Source: Streptoverticillium olivoreticuli subsp. olivoreticuli
GTDB lineage: Bacteria; Actinomycetota; Actinomycetes; Streptomycetales; Streptomycetaceae
DNA length: 64,000 nucleotides
Assembly: GCF_003391135.1 (NCBI RefSeq)
Contig: NZ_CP031455.1
Coordinates: 7,963,501 to 8,027,500, forward strand
Direction: 5' to 3'
Part shown: one piece after another, positions 33,120 through 41,134 of the stretch
Numbering within the stretch: the stretch's first letter is position 1
Layout: each line of letters opens with the position of its first letter
Notes under the pieces: model-generated
The model's input: only the letters and a program-made list of their open reading frames with translations
Told to the model about the DNA's origin: nothing
Databases searched by the model: none
Position numbers and translations under genes: made by a program

Positions 33120-34379
33120 ATGATCATCACAAGACGGCTCGCGGCGGGCGCATGCGCTCTGCTCGCCGCGCTGGCCGTAGGAATCGCCCCGGCGAGCGCC
33201 GCCGACGGACCTTCTAAGGACTCCCCGAAGGTCGAGCTCGTACTGGATGTCAGCGGCTCGATGCGAGCCCGGGACGTGGACGGCCAGTCGCGCATGGCGG
33301 CCGCTCAGCAGGCGTTCAACGAAGTGATCGACGCCGTTCCCGGCGGAGTACGGCTCGGCATCCGCACGCTCGGCGCCAACTATCCCGGTGACGACAAGGA
33401 GATCGGCTGCCGCGACTCCAAGCAGCTCTACCCCGTCGGACCGGTGGACCGTACGGAGGCCAAGGCGGCCGTCGCCACCCTGCGGCCCACCGGCTGGACG
33501 CCGATCGGCTACGCGCTGCGCGGCGCCGACCAGGACCTCGGCACCGACAAGGGCACCCGCAGGATCGTCCTCATCACCGACGGCGAGGACTCCTGCGGCC
33601 AGCCCGACCCGTGCGACGTGGCCCGCGAACTCGCCGCCAAGGGCACGCACTTGACGATCGACACGCTCGGTCTCGCCCACGACGACAAGACGCGCGAGCA
33701 GCTCACCTGCATCGCCGAGGCCACCGGCGGCACGTTCACCTCGGTCCAGCACACCGACCAGCTGTCGGGCAAGATCAAGCAGATCGTCCGCCGGGCCGAC
33801 ACCCCCGTCGAGACCCCGAAGCCCGTGGAGGGCGCCGCCGAGTGCGCCAAGGCCCCCGAGGTCGGCGCCGGGATCTGGACCGACCGGGAGACCTTCTCCG
33901 ACCACCGCTGGTACCGCGTCCAGGTGAAGCCGGGTCAGGAGCTGCGCACCTCGGTGAGCGTGGGCGCGGACCGCGCCGTCGACCGCGACTACGGCGTGCT
34001 CGTGCGCGCGGTGGGGGAGAACGGCCAGGAGCTGGTCCGCGGCTCCGACGCGGGCAGCGGCCGTACGGACGTGATGTCGTCCGGGCTGCGCTACCCCGTC
34101 GCCAAGGCGAAGGACAAGAACGACAAGGAGGCGCGGACGGTCTGTCTGGAGGTCTCCAACTCCTTCTCCGCGCCGCCGTCCGTCAAGCGCGACCCGGGCC
34201 TGCCCCTCGAGCTGGCCGTCGACCTGGTGAAGTCCCCGGACAACCCCTCCGACCTGGCCGCCTTCGGCCTCGGCCGGGGCTGGGTGCTGCTGGCCGTCCT
34301 GGCCGTGACCGGACTGCTCGCCGGACTGGTGTGGGGCTGGCTGTCCCGCTGGCGCGTCGCTGTGTGGAGGGCGAACTGA
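33120..34379 (+). CDS. Secreted VWA-domain membrane protein
   Basis: 419 residues. Signal peptide (RRLAAGACALLAALAVGIAPASAA), VWA domain with an intact metal-ion site DVSGSM (Asp43, Ser45, Ser47), then TPIGYALRGA and ITDGEDSCGQPDPCDVARELAAKG. A beta-rich segment (about 245-390) resembles a pre-peptidase C-terminal-like domain. A C-terminal membrane helix (VLLAVLAVTGLLAGLVWGWL) anchors it. Its last base-pairs overlap the next gene's ATG (TGATG), so both are made together. Function in the envelope unknown; adhesion or complex scaffolding is inferred. Confidence 0.8.
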   Translation: MIITRRLAAGACALLAALAVGIAPASAADGPSKDSPKVELVLDVSGSMRARDVDGQSRMAAAQQAFNEVIDAVPGGVRLGIRTLGANYPGDDKEIGCRDSKQLYPVGPVDRTEAKAAVATLRPTGWTPIGYALRGADQDLGTDKGTRRIVLITDGEDSCGQPDPCDVARELAAKGTHLTIDTLGLAHDDKTREQLTCIAEATGGTFTSVQHTDQLSGKIKQIVRRADTPVETPKPVEGAAECAKAPEVGAGIWTDRETFSDHRWYRVQVKPGQELRTSVSVGADRAVDRDYGVLVRAVGENGQELVRGSDAGSGRTDVMSSGLRYPVAKAKDKNDKEARTVCLEVSNSFSAPPSVKRDPGLPLELAVDLVKSPDNPSDLAAFGLGRGWVLLAVLAVTGLLAGLVWGWLSRWRVAVWRAN

Positions 34380-35146
34380 TGCGTGCAACCCGTGTGATGG
34401 CCGCCGCGCTGCTCGCCGGCGCCGCCCTGTTCACCTCCGCCGGGGGCGCCTTCGCGGACGCCCCGGGCCCGAGCCCGTCCGCGAACGGCGAGGACGCCCC
34501 GACGGAGGCCGGTACCACCTTCCGCACCGCCACCGCCGTCGAGCAGGGGCAGAAGGCCACCGCGAACGCGTCGACCGGTGACTACCTCTACTGGCAGTTC
34601 CCCGCGGGCGCCGGGCAGCAGGCGACCGTGAAGGCCACCGTGCAGCTGCCGGAGGCTTCCCTGCGGCACGGCGCCGCCACCTGGCAGCTGGACCTCTTCG
34701 ACGGTCTGCGCCGCCGCCAGGCGTGCGCCTCGGGCGAACCCACGCAGCGGGCGGCCGCGCAGGCCGCCTCGGTCACCGTGACCTGCACGCTGCGCACCGT
34801 CCGCCCGTGGGCCGAGCGGTGGTCCGACGATCCGCTGCCCGGCGCGTACTACGCCCGGCTCACCGTCTCCGACGGACCCGCCCAGGACCTCGGCCTGCCG
34901 GTGAAGGCGGAGATCCAGGCGGACGCGAAGGACGCGGGCGGCTCCCGTGCCGAGGGCGGCGAACTCGGCGCCCCGCTGCACGCGGCCGCCCTGAAGGAGC
35001 CGGAGAGCGGCTGGAACGGCAGCTGGTTCTCCGACCGCTGGGCCTGGACCGTGGGCGGCGCCGTGCTCGGCGCGCTCGCGGCCATCGGCGGCTACACCCT
35101 GACCCGCCACCCCCACCGGCGCCACCGCCCGCCCGTCGGGCAGTAG
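34379..35146 (+). CDS. Secreted partner of the VWA protein, membrane-anchored
   Basis: 255 residues. Signal peptide (MRATRVMAAALLAGAALFTSAGGAFA), a Pro/Ser linker, then a beta-rich domain (GTTFRTATAVEQGQKATANASTGDYLYWQFPAGAGQQATVKATVQLP split over sheets) like the accessory domain of the VWA protein. A C-terminal membrane segment (WTVGGAVLGALAAIGGYTL) with a basic tail is typical of exported, membrane-tethered proteins. Start ATG overlaps the VWA stop. The function is unknown. Confidence 0.65.
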   Translation: MRATRVMAAALLAGAALFTSAGGAFADAPGPSPSANGEDAPTEAGTTFRTATAVEQGQKATANASTGDYLYWQFPAGAGQQATVKATVQLPEASLRHGAATWQLDLFDGLRRRQACASGEPTQRAAAQAASVTVTCTLRTVRPWAERWSDDPLPGAYYARLTVSDGPAQDLGLPVKAEIQADAKDAGGSRAEGGELGAPLHAAALKEPESGWNGSWFSDRWAWTVGGAVLGALAAIGGYTLTRHPHRRHRPPVGQ

Positions 35147-35165
35147 CAGGAGCAGGAGCTCGCGC

Positions 35166-35207
35166 ACGACGGCGCCCGTGGCCGGGAAAGGCCACGGGCG
35201 CCGTCGT
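35166..35207. terminator. Bidirectional terminator
   Basis: Perfect 16-bp stem GACGGCGCCCGTGGCC / GGCCACGGGCGCCGTC with a GGGAAA loop, extended by a few pairs. It lies between convergent genes ending at 35146 (+) and 35212 (-). Confidence 0.85.
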
Positions 35208-35211
35208 CGTC

Positions 35212-36144
35212 TCAGCGCCGCGCGGGCGGGTCGCCCTCGGCCGCCTGCAGATACAGATCCAGCAGGTCGTCGGTGAAGTACGAGCTGTAGGAGATGTCGG
35301 GGGTGTCCCCGCCCGTGTGATAGCCGCCGATGACCCCGATCAGCAGATAGCCCGTCAGATCCGGGACCAGGAACGGCCCGCCCGACGTCCCGCCGACGTA
35401 GCCCGCGCAGGCGATCTCCAGGAAGTCACCCGGGGCCTTGGGGTCGGTGCTGGTGTAACGGTGCGTGGACGAGGAGCAGTCGAGCGGCTTGGGGTACTTG
35501 GCGTCGCTGCTGCCCGGGTAGCCGATCAGGCGTACGTCGCCGTGCGTGTACCCGCTGCGGATCGCGAAGTCGAAGCCGCCCACGGCGCTCTGCACCTCGG
35601 TGCCGTCCTCGCGCGGGCCGAGCCGGACCACCGTGTAGTCCCAGCGCGCCCCGCCGTCCGTGCCCAGGTCGTAGTAGCGCTGGTCGATGTAGATGCTCTC
35701 GACGGGGAAGACGCCGTGCGGCTTGAGGCCGTCGTGGTACTGCGGCACGAACGACAGGTGCCGCTTGGGGTCGGGCGAGCGCAGGCAGTGGGCCGCGCTG
35801 ATCACCAGGTCGTGGCCGGGGCTGCGGACGACCGTACCGCCGCAGAAGCGGCCGGTGTTCTTGCCGTCGGTCCAGAAGAACGTCCCCACCTGCGGCAGTC
35901 CGTCGAAGGGATGGCTGGGCGGCACCGCCCCCTCCGGCTCCGCCGCCGGGGGCGGCGGCGCCTGCTTGCCGGTCACCACCGGCAGCGCGGACTCCATCCG
36001 CTGCGGCGTCCAGTAGGCGTCGGCCGCGGCGGCGCCGGGCGGCCCCGCGGCGGCCGCGAGCGTGCCGGGCACGAGGGCGGCCGGCAGTCCGAGGAGCAGG
36101 GCGGCGGCGCCCCGCAGGGCGAGATGTCTCAGAAATCTGTTCAT
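35212..36144 (-). CDS. Secreted trypsin-like serine protease
   Basis: 310 residues; ATG 36144 has GAGGAA upstream. Signal peptide (LRHLALRGAAALLLGLPAALVPGTLAAAA), a propeptide-like stretch (to about residue 85), then the S1 fold: SAAHC (His119), RWDYTVVRL (Asp169), GGTSGGPF (Ser254). It is a secreted hydrolase with an intact catalytic triad. Divergent from the XRE operon across a 385-base gap. Confidence 0.88.
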   Translation of the reverse strand: MNRFLRHLALRGAAALLLGLPAALVPGTLAAAAGPPGAAAADAYWTPQRMESALPVVTGKQAPPPPAAEPEGAVPPSHPFDGLPQVGTFFWTDGKNTGRFCGGTVVRSPGHDLVISAAHCLRSPDPKRHLSFVPQYHDGLKPHGVFPVESIYIDQRYYDLGTDGGARWDYTVVRLGPREDGTEVQSAVGGFDFAIRSGYTHGDVRLIGYPGSSDAKYPKPLDCSSSTHRYTSTDPKAPGDFLEIACAGYVGGTSGGPFLVPDLTGYLLIGVIGGYHTGGDTPDISYSSYFTDDLLDLYLQAAEGDPPARR

Positions 36145-36411
36145 GAACGGATTCCTCTCGTTCGGCTCGCCGTTGTCCCGCATGAGGGATAAGAGGCCTG
36201 GGGCGCGTGCGGGACGAGCGTGTCATCGTCCTACGGACCGCCGGAGGGAACGAGAGCCCGGCGCGCCGGGATTCACCGGGACGACCGGATTCGGACACAT
36301 GTGTTCGGGTGTCGTCGCCGTGTCCGCGCGCGGGCCGGATGCCGGGAGCGGAACGGGCCGAGGATTCGGGGTGAAGACCCGATATCAACTCGTGGTTAAG
36401 TCGTTCACGCA

Positions 36412-36449
36412 GGGAGAACACCGAACGGACTAGTGTCCGGCGTTCTCCC
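36412..36449. promoter_or_regulatory. Long dyad before the XRE operon (candidate operator)
   Basis: Arms GGGAGAACACC and GGCGTTCTCCC pair except for one base, with an inner GGAC-TAGT-GTCC dyad. It lies about 80 bases upstream of the XRE start and could bind the regulator itself. The remaining bases of the 36145-36529 gap hold no other feature I can support. Confidence 0.6.
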
Positions 36450-36529
36450 GTGACAGGATGCTCCCTGTGGCCACCTCGGGCTTAACTGACCGTGAGGTGA
36501 CGTGGGGACAGCTCGTGAGGACGGAGCAG

Positions 36530-37015
36530 ATGGCAGTCGGGGGCGACAGGTCGGCAGGTGAGATGGGCAGCCCGCTCGCGGAGCGGCTCAATTACCTGTT
36601 CGCGAACATGCATCCGCCGGGGGCGCCGTACACCAATGGTCACGTGGCCGAGGAGATCAGCTGCGGGACCGAGGAGTACGGAGGGGTGAGGCTCACCGAG
36701 CAGTATCTGTCGATGCTGCGCAACGGCAGGCGCGCCAACCCCAGTCCGGATGTGCTGCGCGCCCTCGCGAAATTCTTCGCCGTGCCCGTCGGTTATCTGA
36801 TGGGCGACCTCTCGGCCTCCCAGGCCGAGCGGGTGGAGGAGGAGGTCCGCTTCCTCGTCGCCATGAGGGATCAGCGCGTCCGTGCGATAGCCCTGCGCTC
36901 GGTGGGGCTGCCGCCCGAGGTCCAGGACAGCCTCAACACGATCATTGCCCAGTTCCGGCAGCAGATGAACCTTCCGGCCGACCCGCCCGACGCGGGTGGT
37001 GAGGAGCGCCCGTGA
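36530..37015 (+). CDS. XRE-family transcriptional regulator
   Basis: 161 residues from ATG 36530, chosen for a GGAG site 3-8 bases upstream (36458 and 36560 are alternatives). A helix-turn-helix (LAERLNYLFANMHPPG ... VRLTEQYLSMLRNGRRANPSPDVLRALAKFFAVPVGYLMGD) of the cro/C1 type is followed by a C-terminal helix (about 105-150). The YLMGDLSASQAERV end is typical of Streptomyces XRE proteins paired with an ImmA-like gene. Its stop overlaps that gene (GTGA). It likely represses or activates its own operon through the dyad at 36412. Confidence 0.75.
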   Translation: MAVGGDRSAGEMGSPLAERLNYLFANMHPPGAPYTNGHVAEEISCGTEEYGGVRLTEQYLSMLRNGRRANPSPDVLRALAKFFAVPVGYLMGDLSASQAERVEEEVRFLVAMRDQRVRAIALRSVGLPPEVQDSLNTIIAQFRQQMNLPADPPDAGGEERP

Positions 37016-37650
37016 CCGTCACGGCGGATGACCAGCTCTTCACCTACTGGCGGCGTACCGAGGACGAGGACGGTGCAGGCATGCGAGTGGGGCGCATACG
37101 ACGCCGCTGCAAGCAGCTCATCCAGGAGCTCGCGCTGCCCGCGTCGACCGATCTGCACGGCCTGTGCCAGGTCGTCGCGCGCCGCGTGGGCCGGCCCATC
37201 CGTCTGGTCCCGATGAGCCTGGACGGTGTCGTCTCGGGCATGACCGCCACCACCGACGACGCGTTCTGGGTCATCTACGAACAGAAGACCTCGCCCTGGC
37301 ACCAGGTCCACATCGTGCTGCACGAGGTCGGCCACCTGCTGCTGGGCCACGACCAGGACCCGGCCGTCACCGAGGACGCCCTCAAGGTGTGGACGCCGTC
37401 GGTCGACGTGGCCACCGCCATGCGCCGGATGGGCCTGACCATGGGTCTCGCCCGGCACCACTGCTACGACAACCTCACCGAGCGCGAGACCGAGATCCTC
37501 GGCACCCTTCTCATGGAGAAGATCGTGCCTCCGCCGCCGGGCCAGGACGCGCCGCTGGAGGGGGAGGCCGCCGAGCTCGCGGCCTCGCTCGGACCGGCGC
37601 TCCAGCACGTGCGCCAACAGCTCAGGGAAGGAGGCGTCACCGGTGTTTGA
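37012..37650 (+). CDS. ImmA/IrrE-like putative metallopeptidase
   Basis: 212 residues with a zinc-peptidase signature HEVGH (His104, Glu105, His108) inside IVLHEVGHLLLGHDQDP. Upstream, LCQVVARRVGRPIRLVPMSL is typical of the ImmA/IrrE-type N-terminus. In characterised pairs the peptidase cuts or modulates an XRE regulator; here that partner is the adjacent gene, which is an inference. Coupled to both neighbours by overlapping stops and starts. Confidence 0.75.
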   Translation: MTVTADDQLFTYWRRTEDEDGAGMRVGRIRRRCKQLIQELALPASTDLHGLCQVVARRVGRPIRLVPMSLDGVVSGMTATTDDAFWVIYEQKTSPWHQVHIVLHEVGHLLLGHDQDPAVTEDALKVWTPSVDVATAMRRMGLTMGLARHHCYDNLTERETEILGTLLMEKIVPPPPGQDAPLEGEAAELAASLGPALQHVRQQLREGGVTGV

Positions 37651-38854
37651 CGTCCTCTACCTGACCTTCAGCGCCGTCGCCTGGGCCATCGTCGGCTACA
37701 AGGCCCGCGCCTGGTTCCGCGACCGGGGCAACGTGGACCTCGGGCTGACCGCCCTGATGACCTCGGGCGTCCCCGTCGTCTTCCTGTTCTCCGCGCCCAG
37801 CGTCTACCGCGCCTTCGACCGGCTGACCGGCGTGGCCAACCTGGCCATGGTCTTCCTGTACTCGGCCGTCGTGCTGTTCGCGTCGGGCGCCACGGTGCTG
37901 CTGCTGCGCTGGACCAGCCGGGGCGACGAGGCGGCGCGGGCCCGTGCCGCGGCACGGTCACGGTTCGCGGTCGTCGCGCTGGGCGTGGCGTGGACGGCGG
38001 CGATCGTCTGCTTCGCCGTCGGCCGCCCCGACGCCGTGGAGCATCCCCGCGACTTCAGCACCGCCTATGCGGACGCGCCCGGAGTGGTCGCCTTCCTGGT
38101 GCTGTATCTGGCCATCTTCGGCATCAGCCTCGCCGGGCTCGGCGCGCTCTGCCCGCGCTACGCCACCCAACTGGGCCGCTCCTGGCTCTCCAAGGGGCTG
38201 CGCACGCTCGCCGCGGGCTGCTGGCTGGGCCTGCTGTACTGCCTGTGCAAGCTGGTCGGCTTCGTGCTGAGCTGGGGCGGCCACGAGGCGTACTGGCTGT
38301 CCAACGGCGTTGCCCCGATGAGCGCTTCGGTCGCCGCGCTGCTGGTCCTCGTCGGCTTCTCGCTGCCCGCCGCCGGGCCGCGGGTGGCCGCCTGGCGGCG
38401 GCTGCGCCGACTCCAGCCGCTGTGGCAGGATGTCACCGCCCACGCCCCGGAGGTCACCATCTCCGGGCACCGCTGGACGAGCCGCTGGCCCTTCGCGGAC
38501 CTGGAGTGGCGGGCCAACCGGCAGATGGCCGAGATCCGCGACATCCAGCGCGGCATCCGGCGCCACGTCGAGGCCGCGACCCTGGACATCGCCCGCGAGA
38601 AAGCGACCGCCGCCGCTCTCGACGAGCGCGGCCTGGCCGCGGTGGTGGAGGCGGCGGCCCTGCGCCGCGGCCTCGCGAACCAGGTCACCGGCCATGTGCC
38701 GGCACCGCACGCGGACAGTGTGGTGATGACCGTCAGTGCCGATCCGGCCGAGGAACACGAGCACTTGGCACGCGTCGCGGACGTCTACCACGACCCGGTG
38801 GTCGACTCCGTGCTCGACGAACTACGGGAGATTTGCGCGGCACGTCGTCCTTGA
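37643..38854 (+). CDS. MAB_1171c-like multipass membrane protein
   Basis: 403 residues. About seven hydrophobic helices span residues 3-245, each short and Leu/Val-rich. The soluble C-terminal domain (about 255-403: WRRLRRLQPLWQDVTAHAPEVT, DLEWRANRQMAEIRDIQRGIRRHV, EAAALRRGLANQVTGH) is the type found in proteins annotated as MAB_1171c-family putative transporters. Start GTG overlaps the ImmA stop. It seems to be the membrane output or sensor of the XRE/ImmA operon; transport is not proven by the sequence. Confidence 0.65.
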   Translation: MFDVLYLTFSAVAWAIVGYKARAWFRDRGNVDLGLTALMTSGVPVVFLFSAPSVYRAFDRLTGVANLAMVFLYSAVVLFASGATVLLLRWTSRGDEAARARAAARSRFAVVALGVAWTAAIVCFAVGRPDAVEHPRDFSTAYADAPGVVAFLVLYLAIFGISLAGLGALCPRYATQLGRSWLSKGLRTLAAGCWLGLLYCLCKLVGFVLSWGGHEAYWLSNGVAPMSASVAALLVLVGFSLPAAGPRVAAWRRLRRLQPLWQDVTAHAPEVTISGHRWTSRWPFADLEWRANRQMAEIRDIQRGIRRHVEAATLDIAREKATAAALDERGLAAVVEAAALRRGLANQVTGHVPAPHADSVVMTVSADPAEEHEHLARVADVYHDPVVDSVLDELREICAARRP

Positions 38855-39011
38855 CGGCGCGCGGCCCACAGACGAGGCGGCCCTGGACGGGGGTCAAGGC
38901 CGCCTGCGCCACAGGCCGGCGCCGGGTCCGTAGCGATACGGACCCGGCGTCGCCCGTGCGCGTTCCGCTGTCTGCGGATGACCATGGTCTCTGCGGTTCG
39001 TCTGTCTCTGC

Positions 39012-39053
39012 ACCACCGCTTCGCGGCGGTGTCCTCAAGCGCCGGACGGGCTG
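39012..39053. repeat. Streptomyces intergenic hairpin repeat
   Basis: CACCGC-TTCGCG-GCGGTG followed by TCCTCAAGCGCCGGACGGGC. I recognise this arrangement as a frequent dispersed intergenic sequence in Streptomyces genomes. It lies between the MAB_1171c-like gene and the P450 and may terminate the former. Confidence 0.55.
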
Positions 39054-39102
39054 GATGCGGCTGATGCGGGTGTTGAAAGCCCCCCGTCTAAAGTCGTCTT
39101 TC

Positions 39103-40299
39103 ATGCAGAACACCGTCCCCTTCGACGTCACCGCGCTGACCACCGATCCGTACGGCACCTACGCCCGGCTGCGCGAGGCCGGACCCGTCCACCGGATCAC
39201 CGGCCCCGACGGCCGGCCCGCCTGGCTGGTGACCCGCTACGACGACGTCCGCCAGGGGCTCGCGGACCCCCGGCTGTCCCTGGACAAGAGCAATGCCACG
39301 CCCGGCAATTACAGCGGCTTCGCACTGCCTCCGGCCCTGGAGGCGAATCTGCTGAACATGGACCCGCCCGACCACACCCGCGTGCGCCGCCTGGTGGTCA
39401 AGGCGTTCACCCCAGGCCGGATCGACAAGCTCCGCGCCCCGGTGCGCAAGGTCGCCGACGAACTCCTGGACGCCGTCGAGGCCGACGGGCGCGCCGACCT
39501 CCTCGCCGCCTACGCCGGGCCGCTGCCCATCACCGTCATCTGCGACCTGCTGGGCGTGCCGCAGGCGGACCGGCACGACTTCCGGGCCTGGACCGACGCC
39601 CTCATCACCCCGGACCCCGGGCGGCCGCACCTGATGAAGGAGGCCGTCGGGCACATGATGCGCTTCTTCGCCGGGCTCATCGCGAGCAAGCGCGCCGAAC
39701 CCGCGGACGACCTGCTCTCCGATCTGATCGCGGCCCGCGACGGCGAGGGCGACGACCGGCTGTCCGAGGACGAGCTGACCTCCCTGGCCTTCCTCGTCCT
39801 CTTCGCCGGCTACGAGAACTCCGTCCACCTCATCGCCAACTCCGTTCTGGCCCTGCTGGACCACCCGGCCTTGATGCGATCCTTGCGCAAGGATCCGGCC
39901 GGACTCGGCGCGGCGGTGGAGGAGTTCAACCGGTGGGACGGCCCCGTGCCCCTGGCGATCCGGCGGTTTCCGCTGGAGGACGTCGAGATCGGCGGTGTCA
40001 CCGTGCCGGCGGGCGAGACCGTGCTGCTCTCCATCGCCTCCGCCAATCGTGATCCTCGTCACTTCGCCGATCCGGAGCGGCTGGATCCGAACCGTGATCG
40101 TTCCGGACACCTGGGGCTGGGGCACGGCATCCACTACTGCCTGGGAGGGCCGCTGGCCAGGATGGAGATGGAAACAGCGCTGGCAGCGCTGCTGGAGCGG
40201 TTCCCGGGGCTGGAGCTCGATGTGCCGCGCGAGGAATTGAAGTGGCGGCCCTCGGTGCGGGCGCGTGGCCTGATTTCGCTCCCCGTGCGGTGGTCATAG
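39103..40299 (+). CDS. Cytochrome P450
   Basis: 398 residues. All core motifs are present with variations: I-helix FAGYENS (residues 234-240; Asn at the place of the usual Thr), ExxR as EEFNR, PxxF-type region ASANRDPRHFADPERLDPNR, and haem ligand Cys346 in LGLGHGIHYCLGG. The usual Phe before the loop is Leu. It should be a soluble monooxygenase of the bacterial class needing ferredoxin; none is encoded nearby. The intervening 248 bases and hairpin make operon membership with the XRE genes uncertain. Confidence 0.88.
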   Translation: MQNTVPFDVTALTTDPYGTYARLREAGPVHRITGPDGRPAWLVTRYDDVRQGLADPRLSLDKSNATPGNYSGFALPPALEANLLNMDPPDHTRVRRLVVKAFTPGRIDKLRAPVRKVADELLDAVEADGRADLLAAYAGPLPITVICDLLGVPQADRHDFRAWTDALITPDPGRPHLMKEAVGHMMRFFAGLIASKRAEPADDLLSDLIAARDGEGDDRLSEDELTSLAFLVLFAGYENSVHLIANSVLALLDHPALMRSLRKDPAGLGAAVEEFNRWDGPVPLAIRRFPLEDVEIGGVTVPAGETVLLSIASANRDPRHFADPERLDPNRDRSGHLGLGHGIHYCLGGPLARMEMETALAALLERFPGLELDVPREELKWRPSVRARGLISLPVRWS

Positions 40300-40359
40300 A
40301 AAAAGCCGAACAGGTTTTTGGTGCATAACCCATCCTTGATGAGGTAGAACTGTGCGTGA

Positions 40360-40397
40360 GCCCGCCCGGTGTGCATCCCCCGTCGCACCGGGCGGGC
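40360..40397. terminator. Convergent terminator between P450 and Yip1-like gene
   Basis: Perfect 12-bp stem GCCCGCCCGGTG / CACCGGGCGGGC around a 14-base loop. Both flanking genes end here. Confidence 0.75.
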
Positions 40398-40454
40398 CGT
40401 CGACTTCCACCCCGGCTCTCCTCCGGGCGTGACGACAGGGGCCGGGCGAGGACT

Positions 40455-41060
40455 TCAGCCGCCGGTCGGGAACTTCAGCAGCGCGGTCGCCGCCAGCATC
40501 TGGATGCTCACCGCCGCCACCGCCTTGTGCGTCGGCAGATGGTGCTGGCCCCGGATCAGCAGCGCGGAGAACGCGTAGCCGAAGCCCGCGGTGATCCAGG
40601 CCGCCGCCCGCACGGCGTACGAGCCGCCGGGCAGCCAGGCGTCGAGGGCCAGCCGCGGCAGATCCGTCGCCCAGAAGATCACCACGAACAGGGTGACCGT
40701 CGGGCCGAACTTGCCGTTGCCGCCGAGCCTGCGGGCGATCGCGTGCGTGGCGGCACCGAGCAGCAGACTGGCGAGGAGCAGGACGCCGTCGGCTATGGCC
40801 ATCGCCTCCAGCGCGAGCGAGGGGCTGACCCGCCACTGCGCCCGGAAGTCGTCCCTGCCCAGCGTCCCCAGCACACCGCAGAGCAGGCACAGGAACGCCG
40901 CCGCGCCCCAGACGCTGCGGTCCCGGGCCTTGTCGAGCACTTCGACCGGCCGGAGCCACAGCCCGAATATGAGGCGGTGCCAGAGCAGTCTGCGCGGTGC
41001 CGCGGCCGGGGCGTGCGGTGCGGAGGAAGCGGGTGCGGAGGGTGAGGGGGTCACGGGCAT
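40455..41060 (-). CDS. Yip1-type membrane protein
   Basis: 201 residues, ATG 41060. Pro/Ala-rich cytoplasmic start, then RLLWHRLIFGLWLRPVEVLDKARDRSVWGAAAFLCLL and four or five further hydrophobic segments, the layout of Yip1/YIPF-like bacterial membrane proteins. No catalytic motif is visible. Sits between the P450 and APC transporter, on its own strand with the latter. Confidence 0.55.
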   Translation of the reverse strand: MPVTPSPSAPASSAPHAPAAAPRRLLWHRLIFGLWLRPVEVLDKARDRSVWGAAAFLCLLCGVLGTLGRDDFRAQWRVSPSLALEAMAIADGVLLLASLLLGAATHAIARRLGGNGKFGPTVTLFVVIFWATDLPRLALDAWLPGGSYAVRAAAWITAGFGYAFSALLIRGQHHLPTHKAVAAVSIQMLAATALLKFPTGG

Positions 41061-41134
41061 GGATGCAATTTCTATCACCGAGCGGCCCGGCCACCGGTGG
41101 CCGGGCCGCTCGGCATCCCGCGCATGAGGCCATG

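Noticed and set aside
29199..34388. A very long minus-strand open frame opposite cobN and the VWA gene (1,729 codons).
   Set aside because: It mirrors the third-position GC bias of two clearly recognised plus-strand genes, is low complexity (Gly/Val/Asp) and has no family motifs.
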